NCBI RefSeq assembly: GCF_009711165.2
Contig: NZ_WMID02000005.1
Coordinates: 218,135 to 282,134 of the forward strand
Direction: 5' to 3'
DNA from: Flavobacterium sp. MC2016-06
GTDB lineage: Bacteria; Bacteroidota; Bacteroidia; Flavobacteriales; Flavobacteriaceae
Length of the DNA: 64,000 bases
In this document: piece after piece, positions 17,975 through 26,390 of the stretch
How positions within the stretch are numbered: the first letter of the stretch is position 1
Layout of the letters: each line of letters starts with the position of its first letter
The notes under the pieces: model-generated
Databases searched by the model: none
The model's input: only the letters and a program-made list of their open reading frames with translations
What the model was told of the DNA's origin: nothing
Made by a program: the position numbers and the translations under genes

Positions 17975-19969
17975 ATGAGCAAGAAAACATATTCCATTTT
18001 TGGAGCAGGTGCAGCTGGACTCTATACTGCTTGGAGACTACTTGAAGGAAAATCCAAAGAAAAAAACAACGAAAAAATGCTTGTTAAAGGCGATGTATTA
18101 GAGCTCTATGACTGGGGACAATATGATTTTTCTAAAAAAAATCCAGGAACTAGAGAACCAGGCGCACGTGTTTGTACATGGCATTATAAAGACAATAAAG
18201 ACAATTCGTACCTAGAATTGGGCGGTATGAGATATTCTTATTGGAACGGTACTCCTATGGGAGCTGGACATCGTGTAGTGACTAAAACCATAGAAAAATT
18301 GGACCTAAAAAAAGATTCAATTTCATTTAATGAGTCAGCAGATCCATTAATGTCTTTACGCGCTAAAAACATGTATATATCAGACATTAATTCTAATCAG
18401 CCAGCTCCGTATGCCGTAAACAATTATGGCGAAGATGCTCCGCCAGATGATGGATTTACAACCATACAATCTGTAGCAATTACACAAACATCTGGACCTG
18501 TTACCAGAAGAGAATGGTGTAAATTTTATGAAGATGGAAAAATCAATATTGATATGCCTGATAGTTCTATCTTTCAAAAAGGAGATTTACTAAAAGAGAT
18601 CGGATATTGGAATCTTGGTTATGATATGCTCGGGCAAGAAGGATTTAGTTATTTAGCCGATGGAAATGGCTATAGTTCAAACGTAGTAAACAGCCATAGT
18701 GCTCAGTCTTTTAATGTTAATGACGAATTTACTCCCGGAACCGAATACAAAACTTTAGTAAAAGGATATTCCAGTTTATTTGATACTTTATTTTTGGAAG
18801 TTGAAAAGCTGGCCAAAGCAAAAGGAATCACTTTAAATTATTTTCCAAATACTAGATTGCGTTCTATTGTGCATACCAAAGCAGGAATAAATTTTACAAC
18901 CGCAACACGCCAAGACCCAGACAAGCTTGCCGAAAGTAAAATTTGTAACGCAGCATTTTTGGCAATGCCGAGAGCAGCCATAGAATTAGTAGCAGAAGCA
19001 AGTAGATATAGCGACAAAGAAGGTTTAGATGTACTAAATCACGAAAAAGTGCAATTGTATTTAGAGTCTGTAATTATGGAACCTTCTTATAAAGTAGGTA
19101 TGTTTTTCAAGACACCATGGTGGAGAGAAACGCTAGACGGAGGTCCAACTTATCCTGCTAAGCTTACAAGTTACTTCTTGACACAAGACGGAATTGCTAA
19201 ATTAAAAAAAGAGAATTTCCCGTCTAATTATCTTAAAGAAATAGAATTGGCTAAAAGCCCCGTTATCATAGGAAATTCATTTAATGATAAAGTCAGTTTT
19301 ATAGCTGCTGTAGAAAATGCCATTCAAGAGCGTTTGACTTTTAAACAAGAAAAACAAATCGCAGTTATAGCCGAATTAGATACTATCGGGCCAAGTATTA
19401 CAGATATGCCTATTCGTCAAGTGGTTTATTTTGGTGATAATGCCAGAGACGAAAAAGGAGAAAAAGTATATGGTATTCTTGCCAGTTATGATGATATTCA
19501 ATATGCAACATTTTGGAAAGCATTAGAACTTGGGCCAAATGCCTCACGTGAAATTCCAGAATCTAGAGACTGTCAACCGCTTATAGGACCAAGAGAAGCT
19601 ACACCTGTAATGGTAAAAATGCTTCGTTCGCAATTAGCATCATTGCATTTTGGACCACAAGCAGATTACTCTTCAGTTCCTGAACCTTTAGAAACAAGGT
19701 ATATGGACTGGTCACTTCCTCCATTTAATGCAGGTTATCATGCCTATAAATCACATTATAGTTTAGGCGATGTACAAAGAAAAATTAGAAAACCATCACA
19801 GCTTATTCCAAAAACAGACTGCGATATTTTTATAGTTGGCGAAACCTATTCAAATGATCAAGCTTGGGTAGAAGGAGCCTTTTGTACTGCCGAATCTGTT
19901 TTGAATGATTTCTTTGGTATCGAAGAAATTATAGATCAAAAACATTACCCATTTATTTCTCCAGAATAA
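17975..19969 (+). CDS. FAD-dependent L-amino acid oxidase-like flavoprotein
   Basis: The 664-residue protein begins with the dinucleotide fold (YSIFGAGAAGLYTAWRLLEG, glycines 10, 12, 15). It has an arginine motif GARVCTWHY and the LELGGMRYS block that contacts the flavin in amine oxidases. Its C-terminus carries IVGETYSNDQAWVEGAFCTAE, the second FAD contact of this family. It is expected to oxidise an amino acid to the imine with release of hydrogen peroxide, like VioA, RebO and other L-amino acid oxidases. No signal peptide is seen. It lies between a 2-oxo acid decarboxylase and a VioB-type ferritin-like protein. Both neighbours could use its product. Confidence 0.8.
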   Translation: MSKKTYSIFGAGAAGLYTAWRLLEGKSKEKNNEKMLVKGDVLELYDWGQYDFSKKNPGTREPGARVCTWHYKDNKDNSYLELGGMRYSYWNGTPMGAGHRVVTKTIEKLDLKKDSISFNESADPLMSLRAKNMYISDINSNQPAPYAVNNYGEDAPPDDGFTTIQSVAITQTSGPVTRREWCKFYEDGKINIDMPDSSIFQKGDLLKEIGYWNLGYDMLGQEGFSYLADGNGYSSNVVNSHSAQSFNVNDEFTPGTEYKTLVKGYSSLFDTLFLEVEKLAKAKGITLNYFPNTRLRSIVHTKAGINFTTATRQDPDKLAESKICNAAFLAMPRAAIELVAEASRYSDKEGLDVLNHEKVQLYLESVIMEPSYKVGMFFKTPWWRETLDGGPTYPAKLTSYFLTQDGIAKLKKENFPSNYLKEIELAKSPVIIGNSFNDKVSFIAAVENAIQERLTFKQEKQIAVIAELDTIGPSITDMPIRQVVYFGDNARDEKGEKVYGILASYDDIQYATFWKALELGPNASREIPESRDCQPLIGPREATPVMVKMLRSQLASLHFGPQADYSSVPEPLETRYMDWSLPPFNAGYHAYKSHYSLGDVQRKIRKPSQLIPKTDCDIFIVGETYSNDQAWVEGAFCTAESVLNDFFGIEEIIDQKHYPFISPE

Positions 19970-19984
19970 TTCAATTAACCCAAA

Positions 19985-20038
19985 AAAGGCAGACTAATAC
20001 TAGTTTCAGTTTATGTATACAAAGGTTAGTCTGCTTTT
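19985..20038 (+). promoter_or_regulatory. Hairpin inside the operon, possible attenuator or processing site
   Basis: The arms 19985-19997 and 20026-20038 pair over 13 bases with one G-U pair. The core is GCAGACTAA with TTAGTCTGC. The loop is 28 bases and four T plus AA follow the stem. It lies between the oxidase and the ferritin-like gene. It could cause partial termination or protect one side of the transcript. It also argues against an ATG at 20013, which falls inside the loop. Confidence 0.5.
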
Positions 20039-20051
20039 AAATTTCAAACCT

Positions 20052-21566
20052 ATGAAAACAAAAAAACTTTTTACACTTTCGAATGAAGTAACAAAAGACA
20101 ATATCAAGGAAGTAATGCAGCAGGCAATTGCACTGGAGCTGGCTACTATTCCAACATATTTGTCTACCTATTATTCGATAAATAGAGCACAAGATCAAGA
20201 CAACTTGTACGCTAAACTTTATGCACAGCTTTCTATATTTGGTGAGCGAACTGCTGAAGAAATTGATGCGTTAGCACAAGAATTAAAATTAGATATATTG
20301 GTTTATTCCAATAAATCAGCAGCTTTAATTATGAGTGTTGTTATCGAAGAAATGCTGCATTTGGCATTATCATGCAATGTGAAGCAAGCCGTTTGTCAAA
20401 CACCTCCAGATCTTATGGGAATTGGAAAAGTATTATCGTTTCCAACTCAATTAGACGGGCATATTCCTGAATTTCAAATTAATGCGGCAAAATTATCATT
20501 AAAGCAATTAACTACTTTTTTACAGATAGAAAGTCCTGAACCGTTTGTAGATCCTTATGCAGAAGTACAATTAAAAAATACAATTGATTATCAAACGATT
20601 GGTCGTTTGTATGATATGATTATTTCTTGTGTAAAAGAAGATTTTCCAGGGCCCTATATAGAGCAGCCACAATTACTTCCTCCAGATAATCCATCACGCC
20701 CTAGACCATTCTATTCTCAAAACTCAATGAACACGGTACATTATGACAGAGAACACAATCCGCAATTTGCAAATGGTAATGACAGTGGCGGACTAGTTGG
20801 TGTGCATGATGCTCATTCGGCAGTAGATGCTCTAGAGCGTATTGTAGAACAAGGAGAAGGAAGGAGTAAAGAGAAACAGCATACGCTAATTTGGGGAGCA
20901 AATAAAATGCCGGTACCAATGGAGGTAATAGATGGCAAAGTAACCTTCTGGGAAGGAGATTATGATGATACAGGAAAAGAAGCAGCACATTTTGCCAAAT
21001 TTCTAGAAGCATATAGCCTTGGGGGTTATTATCAAGAAAAATTCAGCAAGATTCAGGGTTTAGATGATTTCTTCAGCTATTTTGTATACGATACAGATGC
21101 CAATCCTTCAACAGCAGATTACAAAGCTTCGGGTAACGAAGCGCTTGCACTTTGTTCAGAATTGGGTAATGCTGTTTTCGCCTATATTCTTTTAATGATC
21201 GAAACCTGTTATTATAAAGACGAAAGCACCCAATACGACTTATTCATGTACGGAATTCATAAATCAATGATCTGGCTTTTAAGCGGCGTAGGAAATCAAA
21301 TCAATTATTATACTTACAGCAAAGGTAATCAGGCTTACAAAGGAGCATTAACATTTGAACCTTTTTTATTCGAAAATAGTTCCTTAAGACCAAAAGCACA
21401 AATCATGAACTTGGTAGATCAATTAGCAAAAGCAGATCCTGATAATTGGGGTTGGGCAATTAAGAGCGAAAATTATTTCCCGTCTTTACCAGATGTAGGA
21501 TTAGATCATAGTGTTGTAGCAGATATGCCCAACGTACCAAGTACACCTTACAGCCATCAGCATTAA
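20052..21566 (+). CDS. Ferritin-like protein of the VioB/iminophenyl-pyruvate dimer synthase type
   Basis: The 504-residue protein opens with QQAIALELATIPTYLSTYYSI (about 23-43) and then VVIEEMLHLALSC (about 96-108). These two helices supply E29, E100 and H103 for a di-metal site. This pattern is that of the ferritin-like domain (PF12902 type) found in VioB and related imine-dimer synthases. VioB couples two indolepyruvate imines made by the flavin enzyme VioA. Here a flavin oxidase lies directly upstream, so a similar use of an imino acid is plausible. It is about half the length of VioB, so the reaction may differ. The ATG at 20052 is preferred over 20013, which lies in a hairpin loop. Confidence 0.7.
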   Translation: MKTKKLFTLSNEVTKDNIKEVMQQAIALELATIPTYLSTYYSINRAQDQDNLYAKLYAQLSIFGERTAEEIDALAQELKLDILVYSNKSAALIMSVVIEEMLHLALSCNVKQAVCQTPPDLMGIGKVLSFPTQLDGHIPEFQINAAKLSLKQLTTFLQIESPEPFVDPYAEVQLKNTIDYQTIGRLYDMIISCVKEDFPGPYIEQPQLLPPDNPSRPRPFYSQNSMNTVHYDREHNPQFANGNDSGGLVGVHDAHSAVDALERIVEQGEGRSKEKQHTLIWGANKMPVPMEVIDGKVTFWEGDYDDTGKEAAHFAKFLEAYSLGGYYQEKFSKIQGLDDFFSYFVYDTDANPSTADYKASGNEALALCSELGNAVFAYILLMIETCYYKDESTQYDLFMYGIHKSMIWLLSGVGNQINYYTYSKGNQAYKGALTFEPFLFENSSLRPKAQIMNLVDQLAKADPDNWGWAIKSENYFPSLPDVGLDHSVVADMPNVPSTPYSHQH

Positions 21567-21583
21567 TTAAAAAATAAAAAAAT

Positions 21584-22171
21584 ATGTCAGAATTAATAAC
21601 TAGAGAGCTTCATGTATGCATGGGACTTAATTCTTGCAAAAATGCAGGATATTCAGAAAATAATGATTGTGCAGGAAAAGGAGATTGTTCAACAGCTGTT
21701 GGTCATCCCTGCCACACTTTAAATTCATGTAAAAGCCAAGGTGGATGCGGAATTTTTGGAACTACCGAAGAACTTTGCCATCCAGGGGAAAACGACTGCC
21801 GTTATCAAGGAAGCTGCGGTGTGCCTATTTTATCTTCACGTTTTATGGCGCAAGGTCCAAATAAAGGACTTAGCGTTTGGCAGTTAGCAAGAGCACGTTT
21901 TGAAGAAAAAAGACAAAAAAACGGTGAATCATTTGGAGAAGCGCCACAGCAATACGGACCAAGTGAAGATTACGTAAACACCGTTCGCGGTACTACAGGT
22001 CAAGATTATTCTTCTTGTGGACAAAGCGGGTCAAGATCTTGTTCCTATATAAACAATCCTGCAGAAAGACAAACAGCTGCAGCTGCAAGGGTTTTGAAAA
22101 TGGAAGAAGAAAGCGCTAAAAAACTGCCTGAGACTATTTCAAACTGTTGTTCAAAAAACAATGACCACTAG
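21584..22171 (+). CDS. Cysteine-rich protein with CX5C repeats, candidate MNIO substrate
   Basis: The 195-residue product has 14 cysteines: 12, 18, 29, 35, 43, 49, 55, 65, 72, 78, 145, 153, 188 and 189. The first ten form repeated CX5C units with related sequence, such as LNSCK (twice), NDCAGKGDC, NSCKSQGGC and NDCRYQGSC. There is no signal peptide. The middle part (about 85-140) has the segment GLSVWQLARARFEEKRQ and no cysteine. Its stop overlaps the start of the DUF692 gene by 11 bases, which implies translational coupling. DUF692 enzymes modify Cys-rich peptides, so this is the likely substrate. It is much longer than most RiPP precursors, so it could instead be a metal-binding or electron-transfer partner. 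Confidence 0.6.
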   Translation: MSELITRELHVCMGLNSCKNAGYSENNDCAGKGDCSTAVGHPCHTLNSCKSQGGCGIFGTTEELCHPGENDCRYQGSCGVPILSSRFMAQGPNKGLSVWQLARARFEEKRQKNGESFGEAPQQYGPSEDYVNTVRGTTGQDYSSCGQSGSRSCSYINNPAERQTAAAARVLKMEEESAKKLPETISNCCSKNNDH

Positions 22172-23075
22172 ACTCGGATTACCCAATTTAGGATTGGGAT
22201 TAGGACTTAGAAGTCAGCATTTTGAGCATATTCTTGAAAAGAATCCTGCAGTAGATTGGTTTGAAGTAATCTCTGAGAATTTTATGGATTCGCACGGACG
22301 GCCAAGATACATCTTACAGCAAATAGCAGAAAAATATCCCGTGGTTATGCACGGGGTATCACTGTCTATAGGAAGTACAGATCCATTAAATTTTGATTAC
22401 CTAAAAAGTTTAAAACAGCTTGCAAGCGAGGTCAAACCAGCTTGGATTAGCGATCATTTGTGCTGGACAGGAGTTTTAACCACCAATTCGCACGATTTAT
22501 TACCGTTGCCGCTCAATGAAGATTCATTAAAACATGTTTGCAATCGAATCCTGCAAGTACAAGATTATTTAGAACGTCCGCTTATTATAGAGAATCCAAG
22601 TACCTACGCATCTTTTAATAATTCGACCATTTTAGAATGGGATTTTTTAAGAATCATGACCGAAGAAACGGGCTGTGGATTACTTTTAGATGTAAACAAT
22701 GTCTATGTATCTTCTTTTAATAATGATTTTGATCCTGTAGAATACATCAACGGAATTCCACATGATAAAGTTGTACAAATGCATTTGGCGGGACATCAAA
22801 ACTGTGGCAGCTATATTATAGATACACACGATAGAGAAGTCACTAGTCAGGTTTGGAAATTGTTCCAGCAAGCTTATCAATTGGCAAATCAAGCTTCGGT
22901 TTTATTAGAGTGGGATGGAAATATTCCAGCCTTTGATGTTTATCATTCTGAATTGCTTAAATCGAAGCAATATATGGATGCAGCATTTGTAGGAGCTGAA
23001 AATGAAGTTTTATCTCTAGATGAAGAACAAGTTTCAAATCCACTGAATATATTTAGTATGAATAAATTTTTATAA
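22161..23075 (+). CDS. DUF692 multinuclear non-haem iron oxygenase (MNIO family)
   Basis: The 304-residue protein opens with LGLGLRSQHFEHIL, which fits the DUF692 TIM barrel. Metal-ligand candidates are H64 (MHGVSLSIGS), D98-H99 (ISDHLCW), E144-N145 (IIENPSTY), D177/N180 (LLLDVNNVYVSS), H208/H212 (MHLAGH), D221/H223 and E250 (LEWDGNIP). All positions expected for the two or three iron ions are present. Known family members (MbnB, TglH, ChrH, BufB) oxidise cysteine or related residues in ribosomal peptides. The start overlaps the Cys-rich gene and the DUF2063 partner gene follows after 9 bases. This is the classic enzyme-plus-partner arrangement. Confidence 0.9.
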   Translation: MTTRLGLPNLGLGLGLRSQHFEHILEKNPAVDWFEVISENFMDSHGRPRYILQQIAEKYPVVMHGVSLSIGSTDPLNFDYLKSLKQLASEVKPAWISDHLCWTGVLTTNSHDLLPLPLNEDSLKHVCNRILQVQDYLERPLIIENPSTYASFNNSTILEWDFLRIMTEETGCGLLLDVNNVYVSSFNNDFDPVEYINGIPHDKVVQMHLAGHQNCGSYIIDTHDREVTSQVWKLFQQAYQLANQASVLLEWDGNIPAFDVYHSELLKSKQYMDAAFVGAENEVLSLDEEQVSNPLNIFSMNKFL

Positions 23076-23084
23076 ATCTCAAAG

Positions 23085-23924
23085 ATGTCCAAAGACGTTC
23101 AAATACCATTGAAAGACTTTCAGCAATGGATGCAGCAGCTTTTATTAGATCCTTACCAGCAAACAGGAATTGATCCTAGTAATTTACTTTCGAATGCCAT
23201 AAACGCCTCTTCAATTGAAGACGTAATTTGTCATTCTGAAAAATTGACCGCGCAAGAACATTTGGGTATTTACCAGCGAAGTTACATCGCGCGTTTACGA
23301 AATTGTATGTCGCAGCAATTTAGTGCTTTAGAATATGCTTTAGGTGAAACTATTTTTTGCGCTTTCGCCGATGATTATCTCGCTTCAAGACCATCTCATA
23401 ATTACAATTTATCTTTTTTAGGAGCTCACTTTTCAGAATATCTTCAAAATAACAGACCCGATGCTGAAGAAGAAGTGAAAGAAGATTGGATTGATTTTAT
23501 GATTGAACTGGCTCAGTTTGAATATGCCATTGGTGTTATTTTTGAAGAGAAAGCCGAAGAAAATTATCAATTAGCAACAACTAATACACCCGAAGAAGAT
23601 TTAAAATTAGTGCCTATATGTGCTTTATTTAAGTTTCAATTTCCGGTACGAAAGTATTATTCTGATTTTAAAAATGAAAAACAACCGAGTCTGCCTCTTG
23701 AAAACGAAACTTATGGTGTCGTTTTGCGTCACAAATTTAAATTGGCGGTTTATGATTTACACAAAGAGCAATATGATTTTTTAAATCTTTTGAAAGAACA
23801 AAAAGATATTGCTGCAACAAAAGAAATTTTTAAAGTTCAGTATAAAGAAAATGATACTTTATTTGAACAAGTGTGGAGTAGTTGGAAAGAACGTTGGATA
23901 GCTGCTAATTTTTTCCGCGTTTAG
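23085..23924 (+). CDS. DUF2063 family MNIO partner protein
   Basis: The 279-residue protein carries the DUF2063 (HvfC/BufC-like) pattern in its first half. HLGIYQRSYIARLRNCMSQQFSALEYALGETIFCAFADDYLASRPSHNYNL precedes FLGAHFSEYLQ. The middle DWIDFMIELAQFEYAIGVIFEE is also typical. In studied systems this protein helps the DUF692 enzyme recognise the precursor peptide. An early annotation as a DNA-binding domain is probably misleading. It is the last gene of the operon, 9 bases behind the MNIO gene, and a strong terminator lies at 23957-23995. Confidence 0.85.
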   Translation: MSKDVQIPLKDFQQWMQQLLLDPYQQTGIDPSNLLSNAINASSIEDVICHSEKLTAQEHLGIYQRSYIARLRNCMSQQFSALEYALGETIFCAFADDYLASRPSHNYNLSFLGAHFSEYLQNNRPDAEEEVKEDWIDFMIELAQFEYAIGVIFEEKAEENYQLATTNTPEEDLKLVPICALFKFQFPVRKYYSDFKNEKQPSLPLENETYGVVLRHKFKLAVYDLHKEQYDFLNLLKEQKDIAATKEIFKVQYKENDTLFEQVWSSWKERWIAANFFRV

Positions 23925-23956
23925 TAAACAGGATAAAGTATAGATAAAATACTTAA

Positions 23957-23998
23957 AAAAGGAAAGCTTATCTTTTTAAGACGAGCTTTCCTTTTATT
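23957..23998 (+). terminator. Terminator of the seven-gene operon
   Basis: The arms 23957-23968 (AAAAGGAAAGCT) and 23984-23995 are fully complementary, with a 15-base loop and a T-rich tail. It lies 33 bases after the DUF2063 stop. Confidence 0.85.
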
Positions 23999-24067
23999 TT
24001 ATAAAACGAAATAATTTTTCGTAATACATTGATTTTTGATTTGTTTTAAAGAAGGGAAGTCTCTTTG

Positions 24068-24820
24068 TTATTTCTCTTTCAAATATTCTACTTTTCCTGT
24101 TTTCATATCATAAACGGCACCAACAATTAGGAGTTCTCCTTTTTTCTCCATATCAGCAAGAATCGGGCTTTTTGTTCTAATTTGCTGTATTGCATAGAAA
24201 ACATTTTCATCGCATACGGCTTCAATAAAAGCAGGATTTGATGAGGTTGTTTCACCTTTAAAATTTGCTTTAGCAGTTGCCAAAGGAGGTTTTATTTTGT
24301 TTAAAAGTGCTGTAATATTACCTAATTCAACTCCATCAATAGCAGATTTAATCGCACCGCAATATTCATGACCTAATACAACTATCACTTTAGCACCAGA
24401 AACTCTAGTACCAAATTCTAGGCTTCCCAAGATATCTTCATTAACAATATTTCCTGCAACTCTTGCTACAAAAAGATTACCGAGACCGCTGTGAAAAACG
24501 TCTTCTACAGGTACTCTTGAATCTAGACACGAAAGTATAACGGCTTTTGGAAATTGTCCTAATGAGGCTTGTCTAACACGTTCAGTATTATTACGTACTG
24601 TCAATCGATCTGCTATAAAATCTTGATTTCCTTTTTGAAGACGATCTAAAATTTCTTTTGGAGTTAATTTTTGCTGTTGTTCTGCGGTTAATATATCAGA
24701 GGTTAAAATAGCGTCTTTTTTAATTACAACGTCATTACCTCCAACTGGATCTTTTTCTTTTTTTTCATTATTACATGCAGCTAAAACGCATAATAGTAAA
24801 ACAAGTACTGTTTTTTTCAT
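24068..24820 (-). CDS. Beta-class carbonic anhydrase with lipoprotein signal
   Basis: The 250-residue protein has a lipoprotein signal peptide with lipobox VLAAC (C16). The zinc site of beta carbonic anhydrases is complete: C98, D100 and R102 in SCLDSRVP, and H151 and C154 in GHEYCGA. The VARVAGNIV segment is also typical. It would interconvert CO2 and bicarbonate in the periplasm or at the cell surface, which is less usual than the cytosolic form. It is a single gene, convergent with the seven-gene operon. The clear lipobox and full active site make the call firm. Confidence 0.9.
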   Translation of the reverse strand: MKKTVLVLLLCVLAACNNEKKEKDPVGGNDVVIKKDAILTSDILTAEQQQKLTPKEILDRLQKGNQDFIADRLTVRNNTERVRQASLGQFPKAVILSCLDSRVPVEDVFHSGLGNLFVARVAGNIVNEDILGSLEFGTRVSGAKVIVVLGHEYCGAIKSAIDGVELGNITALLNKIKPPLATAKANFKGETTSSNPAFIEAVCDENVFYAIQQIRTKSPILADMEKKGELLIVGAVYDMKTGKVEYLKEK

Positions 24821-25250
24821 TTTGTAAATTTTTAGGTTTAATAATTAATATATAATGGTTTGTGAATTATAAAGTGTCTTTTGCATGAGGAGGCAAGACT
24901 GCGTGGAGGAAGATAGGGAAGGAGTAGATTATAGAAATAAATCTTTGCGGATTATATGGATTATTCTTGGTCTCATGAATTATTTGAAAGAACAGATATT
25001 AACCTTATTTTTAATACAAATATATGAAAATAAACGAATTACGATATTATTAAATAAAAAATTATAAATAAAAAACTTACTTATTTATGGTTTATAAGCA
25101 GATTTTTTCAGATTTAAAAGAGAAACTAAATTTGCCTTTAAATGGGTTTTAGTATTGTATAGTTTCTGCAAATAACTTTAATAGGTCAAGATTATGGCAG
25201 TACAGCTTTGTAATCATAAGTGTATTATGATTATATTATATTGCGTTCAT

Positions 25251-25288
25251 ATATTGTGTTCCCAAGGTTGAAACCTTGGGCTATGTTT
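25251..25288 (+). repeat. 38-base repeat, left copy
   Basis: The sequence is identical to the reverse complement of 25461-25498. Its core CCCAAGGTTGAAACCTTGGG is itself nearly a perfect palindrome and would form a tight hairpin. Such paired palindromes resemble REP/BIME elements mobilised by Y1-transposase relatives. Confidence 0.75.
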
Positions 25289-25460
25289 TTATAGTAGATT
25301 GTGTAGATATTTTCAATACGAATAAGTCCGACAATGATTTCTGGACAAATTTTAATCATTTATCAATTTTGTTAAATTTTTTCAACTATTTGATATTCAG
25401 TTAAAAATATTGAATCTTTTGAAGTATTAAAATTAGACTAAAAAAGAAGACCCAACGATT

Positions 25461-25498
25461 AAACATAGCCCAAGGTTTCAACCTTGGGAACACAATAT
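25461..25498 (-). repeat. 38-base repeat, inverted right copy
   Basis: This is an exact inverted copy of 25251-25288, separated by 172 bases. A third, partial copy of the hairpin arm (TTGAAACCTTGGGC) follows at 25511-25524. Confidence 0.75.
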
Positions 25499-25583
25499 AT
25501 ATTCTAAAGATTGAAACCTTGGGCATATTTATAAAAGATTATATAGAGACCTGCGGAGTTATTAAAAATGAAATGTTTTATTA

Positions 25584-26390
25584 TTATTTTTTAGATTGTT
25601 CTCTTCTTACATCAGAAGAAGCATCTTCGGCTTGACCGTATTTCCAATATGAATAAGTCTGCCATTGGTTTCTGGACAAATTCTCATCATTTCTAAGCTT
25701 TTGCTGAATTTTTTCTGCAGTTTGATATTCTGCAGCAGCATAAATAAATTTACTGCCAGATGGAAAATCTGTTGTTTCAAAAGAGTCTGCCAGTTCCGAT
25801 TTTTCTCCAGGTTTAGTATTGAAGTTCCAAATAAGATCTATATTTTCTGGTTTCTTTAATTTTAGAATATCAGCTTCACTAAATACTTCGATAATAGCTT
25901 TTCCCTGTGCATCTGCCGGAAGAGATTCTAGTATTACACTAATAACTGGTAATGCCGTATGATCGCCTATAAGAAGATACCAGTCTGACGGAATAAATAA
26001 AGGTTTTGTTTTTACTTTCATGAAAACAACCAATTGGTCTCCAGCCTTTGCATTATTTGCCCATTTTGAGGCAGGTCCAGTGTCTCCGTGTGCCACAAAA
26101 TCTATTGTCATTAACCCTTTTTCCAAATCAAGATCGCGCATGGTATAAGTACGCATAAGCGGACGTTTTCCATCGGCGCGGTTTGTAAAATCGGCTAATG
26201 TAAACTCTTGTTCTTTGTTTGGCGGAATTATAATTTTATTGTTATCACCAACACGAGCATTAGCAAAAATAGCCATATCATCTCCTTCAAGAATAATACG
26301 AATATAGTTTGGTGTTAAAAATGTTTTTGTTTTTACTTTTAAAACAGCCTGCATTACTACTGGCTTTTCATTATTGTTATTTTCAGACAT
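25584..26390 (-). CDS. Siderophore-interacting FAD-binding protein
   Basis: The 268-residue protein has the flavin-binding RTYTMRDLDL segment, then IDFVAHGDTGPASKWA, and a C-terminal SIP domain ending in QTYSYWKYGQAED. This order matches the ViuB/YqjH-type siderophore-interacting proteins. They reduce ferric siderophores in the cytoplasm with a bound flavin to free the iron. There is no signal peptide, as expected. It is a single gene on the minus strand with no siderophore genes nearby. A link to peroxide or iron needs of the MNIO operon is only speculation. Confidence 0.85.
   Translation of the reverse strand: MSENNNNEKPVVMQAVLKVKTKTFLTPNYIRIILEGDDMAIFANARVGDNNKIIIPPNKEQEFTLADFTNRADGKRPLMRTYTMRDLDLEKGLMTIDFVAHGDTGPASKWANNAKAGDQLVVFMKVKTKPLFIPSDWYLLIGDHTALPVISVILESLPADAQGKAIIEVFSEADILKLKKPENIDLIWNFNTKPGEKSELADSFETTDFPSGSKFIYAAAEYQTAEKIQQKLRNDENLSRNQWQTYSYWKYGQAEDASSDVRREQSKK

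Larger units (their letters stand above)
24821..25583. other. Intergenic region with paired palindromes
   Basis: Apart from the inverted repeat elements at 25251-25524, I see no gene. A short open frame at 24885-25067 has no recognisable protein features. The region probably holds the promoter of the carbonic anhydrase near its left end. Confidence 0.5.

Noticed and set aside
20013-20051. Earlier ATG for the ferritin-like gene
   Set aside because: It lies in the loop of the 19985-20038 hairpin and adds a poor N-terminus; the ATG at 20052 gives the expected start.
17975-21566. A violacein or indolocarbazole gene cluster
   Set aside because: Only VioA-like and half of VioB-like functions are present; VioC, VioD and VioE or the Reb/Sta tailoring genes are absent.
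24885-25067. Open frame of 60 codons
   Set aside because: No recognisable domain, signal or homologous pattern, and it lies in a repeat-bearing gap beside a promoter region.
25251-25524. Possible CRISPR array because of repeated palindromic units
   Set aside because: The copies are inverted, not direct, spacing is irregular and no cas gene is near.
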